NCBI RefSeq assembly: GCF_006443095.1
Contig: NZ_VFWZ01000001.1
Coordinates: 682,001 to 746,000 of the forward strand
Length of the DNA: 64,000 bases
Direction of reading: 5' to 3'
From: Aquimarina algicola
GTDB taxonomy: Bacteria > Bacteroidota > Bacteroidia > Flavobacteriales > Flavobacteriaceae
The notes beneath the pieces are model-generated. The model was given only the letters and a program-made list of their open reading frames with translations, had not been told where the DNA came from and searched no databases. Each line of letters starts with the position of its first letter. Position 1 is the first letter of the stretch. Of the stretch, positions 1-8,333 are shown piece after piece. The position numbers and the translations under genes were made by a program.

Positions 1-348
1 CATTTCGGCTACTTTAACAAAATCCTTCTCATAAATAAAAGTCCACTTCTTTAATAAGTAATCGAATTCATTGTGTGCCTGAAATAGAGTTTTCTTCTCT
101 TCAAAATCTAATTTTATTAGAACTTCAAGTAATGCTGGTGTAATTTTTTTTTCGAATTTTAGATCCTGATAAATTAAATATTTCTTTGTTTTTAAAATTA
201 GTTTATCTGAATTCGGGAAATGCTTATAAATATAATATAAATCGTTAAAGGTAATCTCCATAAAAAGAGAATAAAAGTAACCATCACTGAATGATTTTTC
301 TTCCTTACAGAATAGATCCCAATATTCTAATTGTTTTATTTTTGTCAT
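1..348 (-). CDS. Partial gene, probable immunity protein (C-terminus outside window)
   Basis: The frame is open for 116 codons from an ATG at 346-348 to the window edge, beginning MTKIKQLEYWDLFCKEE. It has no signal peptide or membrane segment, is rich in Lys, Glu, Tyr and Phe, and reads as a mostly helical cytosolic protein. I do not recognise the family. The ATG lies 3 bases after the stop of a 30-codon open stretch that looks like the end of a toxin gene (352-444). The other immunity-like genes downstream of the toxin at 3131-7189 sit in the same position, so an immunity role is inferred from place, not from a motif. It is read in the same direction as the rest of the array. Confidence 0.55.
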   Translation of the reverse strand, partial: MTKIKQLEYWDLFCKEEKSFSDGYFYSLFMEITFNDLYYIYKHFPNSDKLILKTKKYLIYQDLKFEKKITPALLEVLIKLDFEEKKTLFQAHNEFDYLLKKWTFIYEKDFVKVAEM

Positions 349-351
349 TAT

Positions 352-444
352 CTATTTAATTAGTGGTGGTAAAAGTTTTGGGTCTATTTGCCACCTTTTC
401 AATAAATTACCTGTACCTCTAATAAGAAAAAAATCCAATTTATT
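352..444 (-). pseudogene. Remnant of a toxin C-terminal end (no start codon)
   Basis: Thirty codons are open between an in-frame TAA (445-447) and a TAG (352-354), with no start codon. The translation includes FLIRGTGNLLKRW and ends QIDPKLLPPLIK. Its glycine- and proline-containing end resembles the last residues of bacterial nuclease-type toxin tips, though no family is certain. It sits 3 bases ahead of the partial gene at 1-348 and right after the SUKH-like gene at 451-936. I read it as the tail of a displaced toxin module kept beside its immunity gene. Confidence 0.45.
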
Positions 445-450
445 TTATAA

Positions 451-936
451 TTAAATAATTATATCATCTTCATAATAATGCCCTTCTTTATCAAATCGAA
501 TTAAAAATTCTTCTAAAGAGTCTGCTATTTTCTCATTAAAATAATAAATAGCATTCTTACCATCAATATCTTGCTTACTTATCAGTAAATAAACACTCTC
601 GTTAACTTCGAAGAAAATAAGTTTATCTTGATATTCTATTTCTTCATAAAGATCTAAGTCCGGATCAAATTCATAAAAATCTTCCCGTAAATTAATCATT
701 TGAAAAGTTTCTGGTCCCATAAATCTATTAGTAGATAAATCAACATGTTTATGAAAAAAACCATAACCAATAGTTTCCCAAAACTCTTGTAGTTCGATTG
801 GAATATGTAACTTTTCTTGAATACTTTTAATATAATTTTGGTTTATAGGATAAAAATAATGTTTTAACCTTAATTCTTGATTTTGTTCACCAGAGTTATT
901 TAAAACATACTTCTTTAAAAAATCATATTTCTTCAT
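451..936 (-). CDS. SMI1/KNR4 (SUKH)-like immunity protein
   Basis: This 161-residue cytosolic protein has no signal peptide. Residues 35-60 (NYIKSIQEKLHIPIELQEFW, then ETIGYGFF) match the opening helix-turn of the SMI1/KNR4 or SUKH superfamily, in which a helix is followed by LP-x-x-hydrophobic-x-x-FW and a Gly-rich turn. SUKH proteins are known to neutralise polymorphic toxins, very often nucleases. The gene starts 9 bases after the stop of an HNH-like toxin tip (946-1137), which is the expected pairing. The rest of the protein, with acidic patches near residues 90-105, fits the fold. Family assignment is good; the partner toxin is inferred from adjacency. Confidence 0.75.
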   Translation of the reverse strand: MKKYDFLKKYVLNNSGEQNQELRLKHYFYPINQNYIKSIQEKLHIPIELQEFWETIGYGFFHKHVDLSTNRFMGPETFQMINLREDFYEFDPDLDLYEEIEYQDKLIFFEVNESVYLLISKQDIDGKNAIYYFNEKIADSLEEFLIRFDKEGHYYEDDIII

Positions 937-945
937 AGTTATTTT

Positions 946-1137
946 CTATTTAAACAATTCTCTAGCAGGAGAACCTTTCCCATGTATGCCTACTTGATGT
1001 TGATCAGGAAAACGAGCAGGGTGAATATTCCACCACTTACTGTCTCCACCATAATGATTTTCTATAATATGATGAGCATCATAAGGGTCTCCTAATTTCT
1101 TTGTAAACTTCTCCGTGATTGATGCTTTTATAGCCAA
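946..1137 (-). CDS. Orphan HNH-like toxin tip
   Basis: The 63 codons start at TTG, and the frame is open only to 1146, where a TGA lies just upstream, so no secretion module is attached. The peptide holds DAHHIIENHYGG, then WWNIHP, then PDQHQVGIHGKGSPARELF. The paired histidines, the WWN motif and the later QHQ/GIHG histidines look like the C-terminal nuclease tips of Rhs- and CDI-type polymorphic toxins in the HNH/endonuclease VII group. Such tips without their delivery part are called orphan modules and can be regained by recombination. The SUKH-like gene at 451-936 follows by 9 bases. Whether it is translated from TTG is doubtful; it may be a silent cassette. Confidence 0.6.
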   Translation of the reverse strand: MAIKASITEKFTKKLGDPYDAHHIIENHYGGDSKWWNIHPARFPDQHQVGIHGKGSPARELFK

Positions 1138-1196
1138 AAGGAAAATTCAATCGATTTTGTGACTTTCGGATAAGAGTAAACCTAAAAAATAGTGGT

Positions 1197-1676
1197 TTAG
1201 ATTTGATCCATTAAATCTTCTTCATGTACCTGCCAACTATAGTCAGTTTTAAATACTATTTTTTCCTTTAATTCTCGATGGTTTTCGTAAAAAACTTCTC
1301 GGTATTCTTCTAACTTTTTATTCTCATTTAATACAATACTTGATAATTGTTTTTTATTATCATCAAAATTGAAAATTGTAGTGCTTTTTAAAATTTGGTT
1401 ATCAAAAGATTCTAAAATTACAGTATTTTTGAAGTGCTTTACTGTAAACATAGGTTTATTCAGATGATTCAGCTTATGGTATTCTTTAATTGAATCCATA
1501 GAAATTACATCATGATAATAGATACCGTTTTCGTCATTCATATCATAACGTTTTGAAATATTGACGGATAGCGATTCTTCAAAATAAGTTTTAAAATAGG
1601 TATATGGATTATCGCTTAAATTAATTTCATCTTCCTTATCCAGAAAGAAAAACCATTTGTGATATAAGTATGTCAT
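1197..1676 (-). CDS. Unrecognised cytosolic protein, probable immunity protein
   Basis: This 159-residue protein starts at ATG (1674-1676) and has no signal peptide or membrane segment. It contains many aromatic and charged residues (near the start YHKWFFFLDKEDE; near the end SWQVHEEDLMDQI) and probably forms a beta-sheet-rich fold. I do not recognise a family. Its ATG is 4 bases after the stop of a frameshifted toxin-tail remnant (1681-1817), which repeats the tail-then-immunity layout of this array. The immunity role rests on that context only. It lies between two other immunity-like genes in the same orientation. Confidence 0.6.
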   Translation of the reverse strand: MTYLYHKWFFFLDKEDEINLSDNPYTYFKTYFEESLSVNISKRYDMNDENGIYYHDVISMDSIKEYHKLNHLNKPMFTVKHFKNTVILESFDNQILKSTTIFNFDDNKKQLSSIVLNENKKLEEYREVFYENHRELKEKIVFKTDYSWQVHEEDLMDQI

Positions 1677-1680
1677 AGTA

Positions 1681-1817
1681 TTATTTCAGTTTTAAAAAAG
1701 GACCAACATCCGAATTACCAGAATCTCCAATAATTGATATTTGTAGTTTGTCGATTTTTTAAACAGCCCTACAAATTTTTGCCACAAGCTTGCTGTTTTT
1801 ACAGCTTTGCCAAATAT
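1681..1817 (-). pseudogene. Frameshifted toxin-tail remnant
   Basis: The first frame opens directly after the stop of the 181-residue gene (1818-1820) and reads IFGKAVKTASLWQKFVGLF. The second frame, ending at TAA (1681-1683), reads KIDKLQISIIGDSGNSDVG and then PFLKLK. The two join at a run of six T (1755-1760 on the plus strand), so a single-base change in that run would make one continuous tail of about 45 residues. There is no start codon. The immunity-like gene at 1197-1676 starts 4 bases later. This is the third displaced toxin end in the array. Confidence 0.5.
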
Positions 1818-2363
1818 TTAGCTCCTAACTCTCCAAAAATCTTCTCCCCAGTTTTTATATAATTGTGAGTATTTGTATCCATATAAACTTTCTTCATTTA
1901 AAATCAATTCTAAACCATTAAAAAAATCAAATATATTGTTAGAAATTGGAATATTTCTTTCTTCCGAATCCCAAATATCTAATATTACATTATCTTTCAA
2001 TTCATTTTGCATTCCTATATAAATGCCTCCACCAATATCAATCTGAGCAATTCTTAGTAAATGATTTGTATACCAATCCTTTTCATTTTTTTTGATTTCC
2101 CAATTATTTGTAATTTCATCTAGGGTATCAATTTTATCTAATGTTATTGGCCACTTTTTTAATTGCTCAAATACTAAATCTCCAATATAATACTTAGATT
2201 CATAAATTGGATGATAGAATTCTGGTATAGAGAATGATTCACTAAAATCAAAACTTTGATAAAACAACTTCATCATAGGTGGGATTTCCATACCTATAAT
2301 ATTCTCATAGTGTTTAAAATCAATATATGTTTTTTGTGATTCTAAAAAAAATAATCCTTTCAT
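1818..2363 (-). CDS. Probable immunity protein, SUKH-like
   Basis: This 181-residue protein has no signal peptide. Residues 15-45 (FKHYENIIGMEIPPMMKLFY, then QSFDFSESF) resemble the start of SMI1/KNR4 proteins, where a helix, an IPP turn and a hydrophobic helix precede the sheet. Later segments such as RIAQIDIGGGIYIGMQ fit the Gly-rich strand that carries the SUKH core motif. The match is weaker than for 451-936. It starts 3 bases after the stop of a toxin-tail remnant (2367-2474). The expected role is to bind and block the toxin once encoded by that tail. Confidence 0.65.
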   Translation of the reverse strand: MKGLFFLESQKTYIDFKHYENIIGMEIPPMMKLFYQSFDFSESFSIPEFYHPIYESKYYIGDLVFEQLKKWPITLDKIDTLDEITNNWEIKKNEKDWYTNHLLRIAQIDIGGGIYIGMQNELKDNVILDIWDSEERNIPISNNIFDFFNGLELILNEESLYGYKYSQLYKNWGEDFWRVRS

Positions 2364-2366
2364 ACT

Positions 2367-2474
2367 TTAATATTTAAATAGTCCTTGTAAATATTTTGCA
2401 ATAATAGATGCTCCTCCCGTATGTGCTATATGTCAGAATGAATCGAACTTAAAATAGGCTCCAGAGTTTTCCAG
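2367..2474 (-). pseudogene. Toxin-tail remnant with in-frame stop
   Basis: In one frame, bounded upstream by TAA at 2475-2477, the translation reads LENSGAYFKFDSF, a TGA stop (2433-2435), then HIAHTGGASIIAKY and LQGLFKY before TAA at 2367-2369. The GGASIIAKYLQGLFK ending looks like the final helix of a toxin. There is no start codon, so it is non-functional alone. The immunity-like gene 1818-2363 begins 3 bases later, and the remnant directly follows the gene at 2499-3134. Confidence 0.5.
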
Positions 2475-2498
2475 TTAGATTATCTAATATAGCTCTGT

Positions 2499-3134
2499 TT
2501 AGGTAAGCCTTTTCCATTCTTTATAAATTTGATCTATTTCTTCTTGAGTAGGGATTTTGTTATTTTTAAATGATTTATCCACATAATTCAAAAACCCTTC
2601 TTCAAGTGACGGTAATAATAGGGTTACTTCCCCTTCTAAATAACTACTAGATACAAATATTGAACCGACAAAAATTGTACCTCCAGTTTTACTTTCTTTA
2701 TTTATAAATCCTCCTCTTTTATATAATATTATAATTGGTTCATATGGATTTAGTAAATTATTATTGTAAAAAGTTTTTGGGTTAACATCCTTATTTTGTT
2801 CCCAATAAATATATAATGATAGAAATAAATGAATAAATTTTTTCATTCGAGGGGAACTAAGTAATTGAATTTTCCCCTTTAAATCATCCCTAACCAAATC
2901 TATTTCAAAATTATTTTCTTCTCCAAATACTATCGGTATAAGATTAAAACTTCCTTTAAAATACATTGGATCTACTTTCATATTAGTCTTCCATTCATTA
3001 ATTTGAGTAAAAGCATGTGCAAGAAGACAAGCATTAGCTATGGAAAAATCTATTAACCCATGTTTAGTGTGATTAAATTCCGTTATGAAAATAAAATCAT
3101 TAATAAATCTATTATATAAATCATTCTTAATCAT
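2499..3134 (-). CDS. Probable cognate immunity protein of the 3131-7189 toxin
   Basis: This 211-residue protein has no signal peptide and no confident membrane segment; residues 102-113 (HLFLSLYIYW) are only a short hydrophobic stretch. I do not recognise the family. Its ATG overlaps the TGA stop of the toxin gene by four bases (ATGA), so the two are translationally coupled, as is usual for a toxin and its own immunity protein. This is the only immunity-like gene in the left array that follows an intact toxin. Residues around 155 (VGSIFVSSSYLEGEVTLLLP) suggest beta strands. Role inferred from position. Confidence 0.65.
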   Translation of the reverse strand: MIKNDLYNRFINDFIFITEFNHTKHGLIDFSIANACLLAHAFTQINEWKTNMKVDPMYFKGSFNLIPIVFGEENNFEIDLVRDDLKGKIQLLSSPRMKKFIHLFLSLYIYWEQNKDVNPKTFYNNNLLNPYEPIIILYKRGGFINKESKTGGTIFVGSIFVSSSYLEGEVTLLLPSLEEGFLNYVDKSFKNNKIPTQEEIDQIYKEWKRLT

Positions 3135-6100
3135 TTCAATTGATAAATTTCTTTAAATTGTGTGACGATTTCATCAAGATTTGATAAATCATTTTTATCA
3201 ACATTTTTAATAATTATGTTTGTATTACGACCAAAATTATTGAATCCTCTCCAGCTAAATCGAGGAGCTAAATCATGTGCTCCTATATCAAAAACATCAG
3301 TACCATTTGAAACATTCATACTAGTATAGCTCATCCCACTTTTCATTAACTTAGATTCTATATACTCATGAGCAATTAAATTTTTAAAATCACTAATCCC
3401 ATCATTAATTTCTATATATTCATATGCTTTAAGATCTGTATCATAATATTTTTTTCTTTTTTTAAATCCTTCTTCTGCCATTTCCCAAAGTGCTATATCG
3501 TAATCATCTTTAGCAAACCTTCCTCTATAAAGACCTAGATTCGTATTTACTAAATGTTCTTTTACCCATAAATGTTCCTTTACTTCTTTTATTATGTTTT
3601 TATCTATTTTTATATTATTTGCAATATTCTCAATGTCATTAGTTTTATTTGCTATGATTTTGGATTTTTCAACAAGCTTATCAGTCATATTTGTTATATA
3701 CCCTTTCCTACTTCGTAAAATTTGCTTTCCAAATATATCAGCAACTTTACTATAATCTCCTTTAATTATTGATTTTCTAGCCTCAATATGCTTCAGCCAA
3801 ATATTAATATTATCATAAATCAATTTTTGCGCCTCAGAAGTATGATTAGACCATATTGTTACACTCTCAGGATACTTTCCTAATCTTTTAATAATATCAT
3901 CTGATACATCAGCAAAATCATCAAGAAACTTAGTTCTGGCTGCATCTCCTATATCTTCAAGTCGTTTTGCTAGATTAGGAAAATCATCAAGTCGTCTTGT
4001 TAGGTTGTTCCCAGTATTGCCAACATCTTCTACAAAGTTAACGTATTTATTGATATCTGCTGGAGCTTCATCTTTAAGTTTTTTCCCTAATGAATTAAGA
4101 GGAACTTTAATGTTATCTACTTTTGCTAATCCTTTAAAAACTATCAAATTTGCTGCTTTTAAGCCTCTCTGTGATAATTTTAATGCTTGTGATAAAAAGT
4201 AAAACTCATCAAAAGGAGTAATTACACCAACGATAGCAACTAATCCATTAATTATTTTTTCCTGTTCTTCATTATTAGCAGCTTTTATTAAAAGATAATA
4301 AGCCAAAGCAGGCATCATTATTTTTTCTTTTTCTCCAAATAAACTAACATTATCATCTGCAATAGAGACTGCTAAAATATCGCTTGCTACAAACGAATGC
4401 TCAATTTCATTTCCTCTATCTACACAGTGACCTGTCTTACCTAAATTTACATCAAAAACTCTGGGCTGTTCTTTAATAATGAGTAAATTTTCTCTTTTAT
4501 CTACAGACAGGGTAAAATCACAGTCATAATCAAATCCATAAAAGAAAAATTTATTCTCTTCAGGAAACTGTTTTGATGAATACAAATTCGCTAATTCATC
4601 ATTCGAATATATCCTTTTAAATAGTTTAAAATATTCCTTTGTAAAACGAGAAAGATTATTCTCATTCCCTACATCATAAAACAGAACTGTGGTTATATCA
4701 TCAATATCATTGATAATAAGTTCTTGTAGTTTAGTATCTGCATTTATCCGATCATAAAGGTCTTTCGCTTTTTGTTTTGTGTCAATAGTAGCAATTATAT
4801 CTAAAACAAGGTCTTCATAATATTCATTGCTATCATATAGTAAAACAGCTTTAATCAACTTATATCTTTCTTCCTCATTTAAAAACTTTGTACCACAAGA
4901 TGCTATCTGCTTTAGTTGATCAATTTCTTTCCTTTCTAATTTTATATTATTATTAATTTTAGTACTAATTCCAGAATTCCATACATAGTCAAAATCACTA
5001 CGTACAGATGTTTCCGTAGGAAATAAATAATCCATAAAATGGTCTAAAGGATCTACTCCTCCAGTTTCTGTATATTTAGGGTTTGTCACTAAAATATCAA
5101 AACCAGTAAACGATATTTTACCATCTGAGCTTTTATTCCTTATTTTAGCATCTTGAATCCCTGAAATCATCTTAGCACCAGAAATTGGCCTTACAGTTGC
5201 TATAGAAATTCTCTCTCCATTTATTTTTTCTTTCTTATCAACTCCATACGTAAAAGACCCAATTGTTAATTTGTCTATACTTAAATATTTTTCAGGAATA
5301 TTAATAGCATCTTCACCTGAAATAAAAGCACAACGAATCTGTTGCAATAACTTTTTAAAATATTCTTCATCATCATATAATACAACCTCTTCTGATTCTT
5401 CTGTAGATATATCTTTAAAGTTTGAAACTAAGTTTTCTTTTATCAAATCATTCGTGCTCCCTTTTTTAGACTCCTCTTTAGCTCTTTCAACTATCGTTTT
5501 TACCTTTTTTCTATCATTGGCTAACTTGTATAGTTTATCCCTATCTTCTTTAGTTAAATTATTGTTTTGATCATTTGCAATATCTCGATAAAACTCTTGA
5601 GTAAGTTTTGTTTGTTGACTTGTATCAATATTGTCTTTTATAATTGCAACAAGATCGTCCAATCTTTCTTTTATAACTCTAATAGCCTGAGTGCTTATCA
5701 CAATAAAATCTTGTAAAGCTGCAACCTCATCCCCAACATCACTAACCCCACCCCAATTCTGGTCATAATCAGTATAGACAACGCCCTCAATCAATTGGTA
5801 ATCGGTATTGATCTGTATGCCTTCAAAATTTACTTTTAGTTTTGTGTCTTCTAGATAAGGTACAACAATAAATCCCCAACCGGTGTAGGTACCTCCAGTA
5901 CTGGCAGTACCACTACCAAAGGCCAATTCTTTAACCGTTACCGGGAAATCTCCTGCAGTAAAGACTTCGTTTACTCCCAATGTAGGTAGTAACTCCTGAT
6001 TGGTAATCACAATCTCGGGAGTGATCCCGCAATTGTATGTAGGCTCATCACTAGCCACAATAGTGGTCGTAAACTCATATACCTGAGAATACGTATATCC

Positions 6101-7189
6101 AGTATTTTCGGTACACTCGCCCCCTACTCTAAACTCGTAAGTAGTACCGGGTTCGAGATTGTATATTGTGGTAAATTCATTAATCGTACTGGTTTCAAAC
6201 CAAACCGCATTTTCTGCATCTTTTTTACGATACTGGATATGATATCGGTTATGATCAATCCCTTGCCATGTAATTTTTTGACTGGTCGGTCCCTGCGAAA
6301 CGCCCAGTATAAGCTCCGGCTCTTTACAGGCATCGGTATAGGTGAAATAGAAAATCTCACTGTAGCCGTTGTTTTTGAACACTGATGTTTCACTAATCCC
6401 ATCGGTAGCAGTTGCTTTTACCCGCCATCCATATTTTTTATTGGGCAATAACTGAGTTTCTGCCGGACCATATAACACCACATTATTAGATGTTGTGGTT
6501 TGATACAACGGCCTACTTGCCAAAAATGCGGCTTGTGGATCGATCTGCGTATCCCAAAGTTCTGCAAGGGTAAACTCATATTCTACTCTCGTACCCCCCG
6601 GTGTACTGGGTGACCAGCTAAAAAAGATATTCTGTGGGTCTTTGACCGGTACAAGTTCGCCATTAATCGGCTGGATTAAAAATGGTGGGTTGGATAGTGC
6701 CAAAAACACTCGTGCACAACTTTTTCTTGAAATCTGTCTGCCGGATATGGCATCAAAAACTTCAAAACAAAAACTATATACGCCCTCGGGCAAAGGTCTG
6801 CTGTATTGCTGTGGGCTGATGCCTCTTAAGTTTTCTAAAGAAAAATAGGGTTGCAGATCTACATTACTGAGGCGTAAGGGTACGCCCCCATCCAAAAAGA
6901 TAGGATTTGCACCAATGACCACATCATTACTTTGTATTGCTAGTCCGCCGGAGTTACTCTCGATAAAGAGTTTAAGCCGTACTTGCCGATTAGACTCTGT
7001 AATATCGGTAAGCAACAGATTAAGAAAAAGCTTATCTGAAAACGAGGTACTATACTCTGATAATTTGAGGCTATACGGAGGCACAAGCTGTGGTGTAGCC
7101 TGTACCGGAAAAACCTGAGCACTTGCTATATTAGTAAATAACAGTAACAGTATTATAGAATAATATATAATGTTTTTGTGCATAGACAT
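3131..7189 (-). CDS. Modular secreted toxin-like protein (TANFOR-type N-terminus, FN3, variable toxin C-terminus)
   Basis: I chose the ATG at 7187-7189 (1352 residues) because it directly precedes a signal peptide ending near IASA/QVF; the longer frame to 7207 needs a TTG and overlaps the gene before. Residues about 20-160 match the N-terminus of the 26661-33587 protein (ESNRQVRLKLFIE, PLPEGVYSFCFEVFD) and recall the TANFOR-type proteins of Bacteroidota. An Ig/FN3-like domain (about 165-280) and an FN3 domain (about 285-375) follow. Then come a lysine/glutamate-rich helical part (about 480-610), a hydrophobic pre-toxin stretch near 956-1000, and a C-terminal region with H-E-Y-I-E at 1274-1278 and a later GAHDLAPR, perhaps metal-binding. 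There is no T9SS sorting domain. It is last of the structural genes and is coupled to an immunity-like gene. Toxicity is inferred. Confidence 0.75.
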   Translation of the reverse strand: MSMHKNIIYYSIILLLLFTNIASAQVFPVQATPQLVPPYSLKLSEYSTSFSDKLFLNLLLTDITESNRQVRLKLFIESNSGGLAIQSNDVVIGANPIFLDGGVPLRLSNVDLQPYFSLENLRGISPQQYSRPLPEGVYSFCFEVFDAISGRQISRKSCARVFLALSNPPFLIQPINGELVPVKDPQNIFFSWSPSTPGGTRVEYEFTLAELWDTQIDPQAAFLASRPLYQTTTSNNVVLYGPAETQLLPNKKYGWRVKATATDGISETSVFKNNGYSEIFYFTYTDACKEPELILGVSQGPTSQKITWQGIDHNRYHIQYRKKDAENAVWFETSTINEFTTIYNLEPGTTYEFRVGGECTENTGYTYSQVYEFTTTIVASDEPTYNCGITPEIVITNQELLPTLGVNEVFTAGDFPVTVKELAFGSGTASTGGTYTGWGFIVVPYLEDTKLKVNFEGIQINTDYQLIEGVVYTDYDQNWGGVSDVGDEVAALQDFIVISTQAIRVIKERLDDLVAIIKDNIDTSQQTKLTQEFYRDIANDQNNNLTKEDRDKLYKLANDRKKVKTIVERAKEESKKGSTNDLIKENLVSNFKDISTEESEEVVLYDDEEYFKKLLQQIRCAFISGEDAINIPEKYLSIDKLTIGSFTYGVDKKEKINGERISIATVRPISGAKMISGIQDAKIRNKSSDGKISFTGFDILVTNPKYTETGGVDPLDHFMDYLFPTETSVRSDFDYVWNSGISTKINNNIKLERKEIDQLKQIASCGTKFLNEEERYKLIKAVLLYDSNEYYEDLVLDIIATIDTKQKAKDLYDRINADTKLQELIINDIDDITTVLFYDVGNENNLSRFTKEYFKLFKRIYSNDELANLYSSKQFPEENKFFFYGFDYDCDFTLSVDKRENLLIIKEQPRVFDVNLGKTGHCVDRGNEIEHSFVASDILAVSIADDNVSLFGEKEKIMMPALAYYLLIKAANNEEQEKIINGLVAIVGVITPFDEFYFLSQALKLSQRGLKAANLIVFKGLAKVDNIKVPLNSLGKKLKDEAPADINKYVNFVEDVGNTGNNLTRRLDDFPNLAKRLEDIGDAARTKFLDDFADVSDDIIKRLGKYPESVTIWSNHTSEAQKLIYDNINIWLKHIEARKSIIKGDYSKVADIFGKQILRSRKGYITNMTDKLVEKSKIIANKTNDIENIANNIKIDKNIIKEVKEHLWVKEHLVNTNLGLYRGRFAKDDYDIALWEMAEEGFKKRKKYYDTDLKAYEYIEINDGISDFKNLIAHEYIESKLMKSGMSYTSMNVSNGTDVFDIGAHDLAPRFSWRGFNNFGRNTNIIIKNVDKNDLSNLDEIVTQFKEIYQLK

Positions 7190-7193
7190 TTTT

Positions 7194-8309
7194 TTACGGC
7201 AGTACAAATTCTATTTCATTAGTTTCAAAGAAATCTGTAGCTGTATTCGAAAACGTAACCTTCATTTTATATTTTCTTCCTGAAGTAAATACTACTTCTC
7301 CATCAGTTTTCAGGTATTTTATTGTTAATTGCGACGCCGAATGAATAGAAGATAATCCTATACCTGATAACGTAATAGATTCTTTAGCAAAAAACCTTTT
7401 GTAAGATATACAACTGCTATTATTATCTTGAACAAGGATTATTTCTTTTCCTGTTTCGACATCAGTCATAAATAAAGTGCTTGATTCATAATAATAAGGA
7501 AGATTATCTCGAAAATTATTCATAAAATGTCCTCTAACAATTATTTCGTAAGCTATATTAGATTGACAAGAAACTGTACTAATTGAAGAAATTTCATTTA
7601 TTTGAGGAGTTGGGTTTTGAATTACAAAAACTAAAGGATTTCTTCCGTTTTGAAATTGCTCTATATAACCAATCTCAGAATCCCCAATCTGATAAGCAAG
7701 CAAAAAGCTTTTGAATAACGAATATGGTTCTTCTGGGACTAGATCATTAGGCATTTCAAAATTGATTTTATTATCTTTAATTTCATATGTTAAAGGGATT
7801 TTTCTACTATCATCAGATTTATCTACTAATAATAGATTGTAATTATCTTTTTCGTTAAAGTTTATCAACCCCTCCTCATAGTAGCCTATAGTACCCTCAT
7901 GTTTAAAACTCAAAGCTGAATTTACATACTCTAATGATGTTTCAGAATTAAGGTTAAATAAATAATCAAATGGTTTTGTGGCAATACTTCTAATAGGAAA
8001 TAACAAACTATCTTGACCTCTTACGAGAATAGTGACTTCATATTCTTGGGCTGGCGAAAGTCCATCTATCAACTGAAAAATACTAAATTCTTTAAATTCT
8101 GATTCTCCTTTTCTCCTTAAACCAATAGCTAAATTTTCGGTAGATTTGGCCTCTACAGTAACACTTATATTAGTCGCTTCAATATCAATTTCTGAAATTT
8201 TGGCAGTACTATCATACTCTACAGCCATTTCTAAATCATTATCTCCATCACTAGAGCATGAAAAAACTAAAATACTGGTTAATACTAAAAATAGGTTTTT
8301 AAAGTTCAT
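7194..8309 (-). CDS. Unrecognised lipoprotein
   Basis: This 371-residue protein has a lipoprotein signal peptide with the cleavage site before Cys in ILVFSCSSDGDND, so it should be lipid-anchored, probably on the outer membrane. The rest has many beta-type segments, including two Ig-like stretches (about 30-110 and 235-370), with no catalytic motif I can identify. It lies 24 bases after the PKD lipoprotein and 4 bases before the preferred start of the toxin gene, so the three are one transcription unit. No counterpart exists in the right-hand cluster. A role as surface anchor or adaptor for the toxin is a guess. Confidence 0.7.
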   Translation of the reverse strand: MNFKNLFLVLTSILVFSCSSDGDNDLEMAVEYDSTAKISEIDIEATNISVTVEAKSTENLAIGLRRKGESEFKEFSIFQLIDGLSPAQEYEVTILVRGQDSLLFPIRSIATKPFDYLFNLNSETSLEYVNSALSFKHEGTIGYYEEGLINFNEKDNYNLLLVDKSDDSRKIPLTYEIKDNKINFEMPNDLVPEEPYSLFKSFLLAYQIGDSEIGYIEQFQNGRNPLVFVIQNPTPQINEISSISTVSCQSNIAYEIIVRGHFMNNFRDNLPYYYESSTLFMTDVETGKEIILVQDNNSSCISYKRFFAKESITLSGIGLSSIHSASQLTIKYLKTDGEVVFTSGRKYKMKVTFSNTATDFFETNEIEFVLP

Positions 8310-8333
8310 TGCTTTGTTTTAATTAATATTTAT

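Noticed and set aside
6124-6402. 92-codon open frame inside the left toxin gene
   Set aside because: It lies wholly within a well-supported gene in another frame and has a low-complexity, non-protein-like translation.
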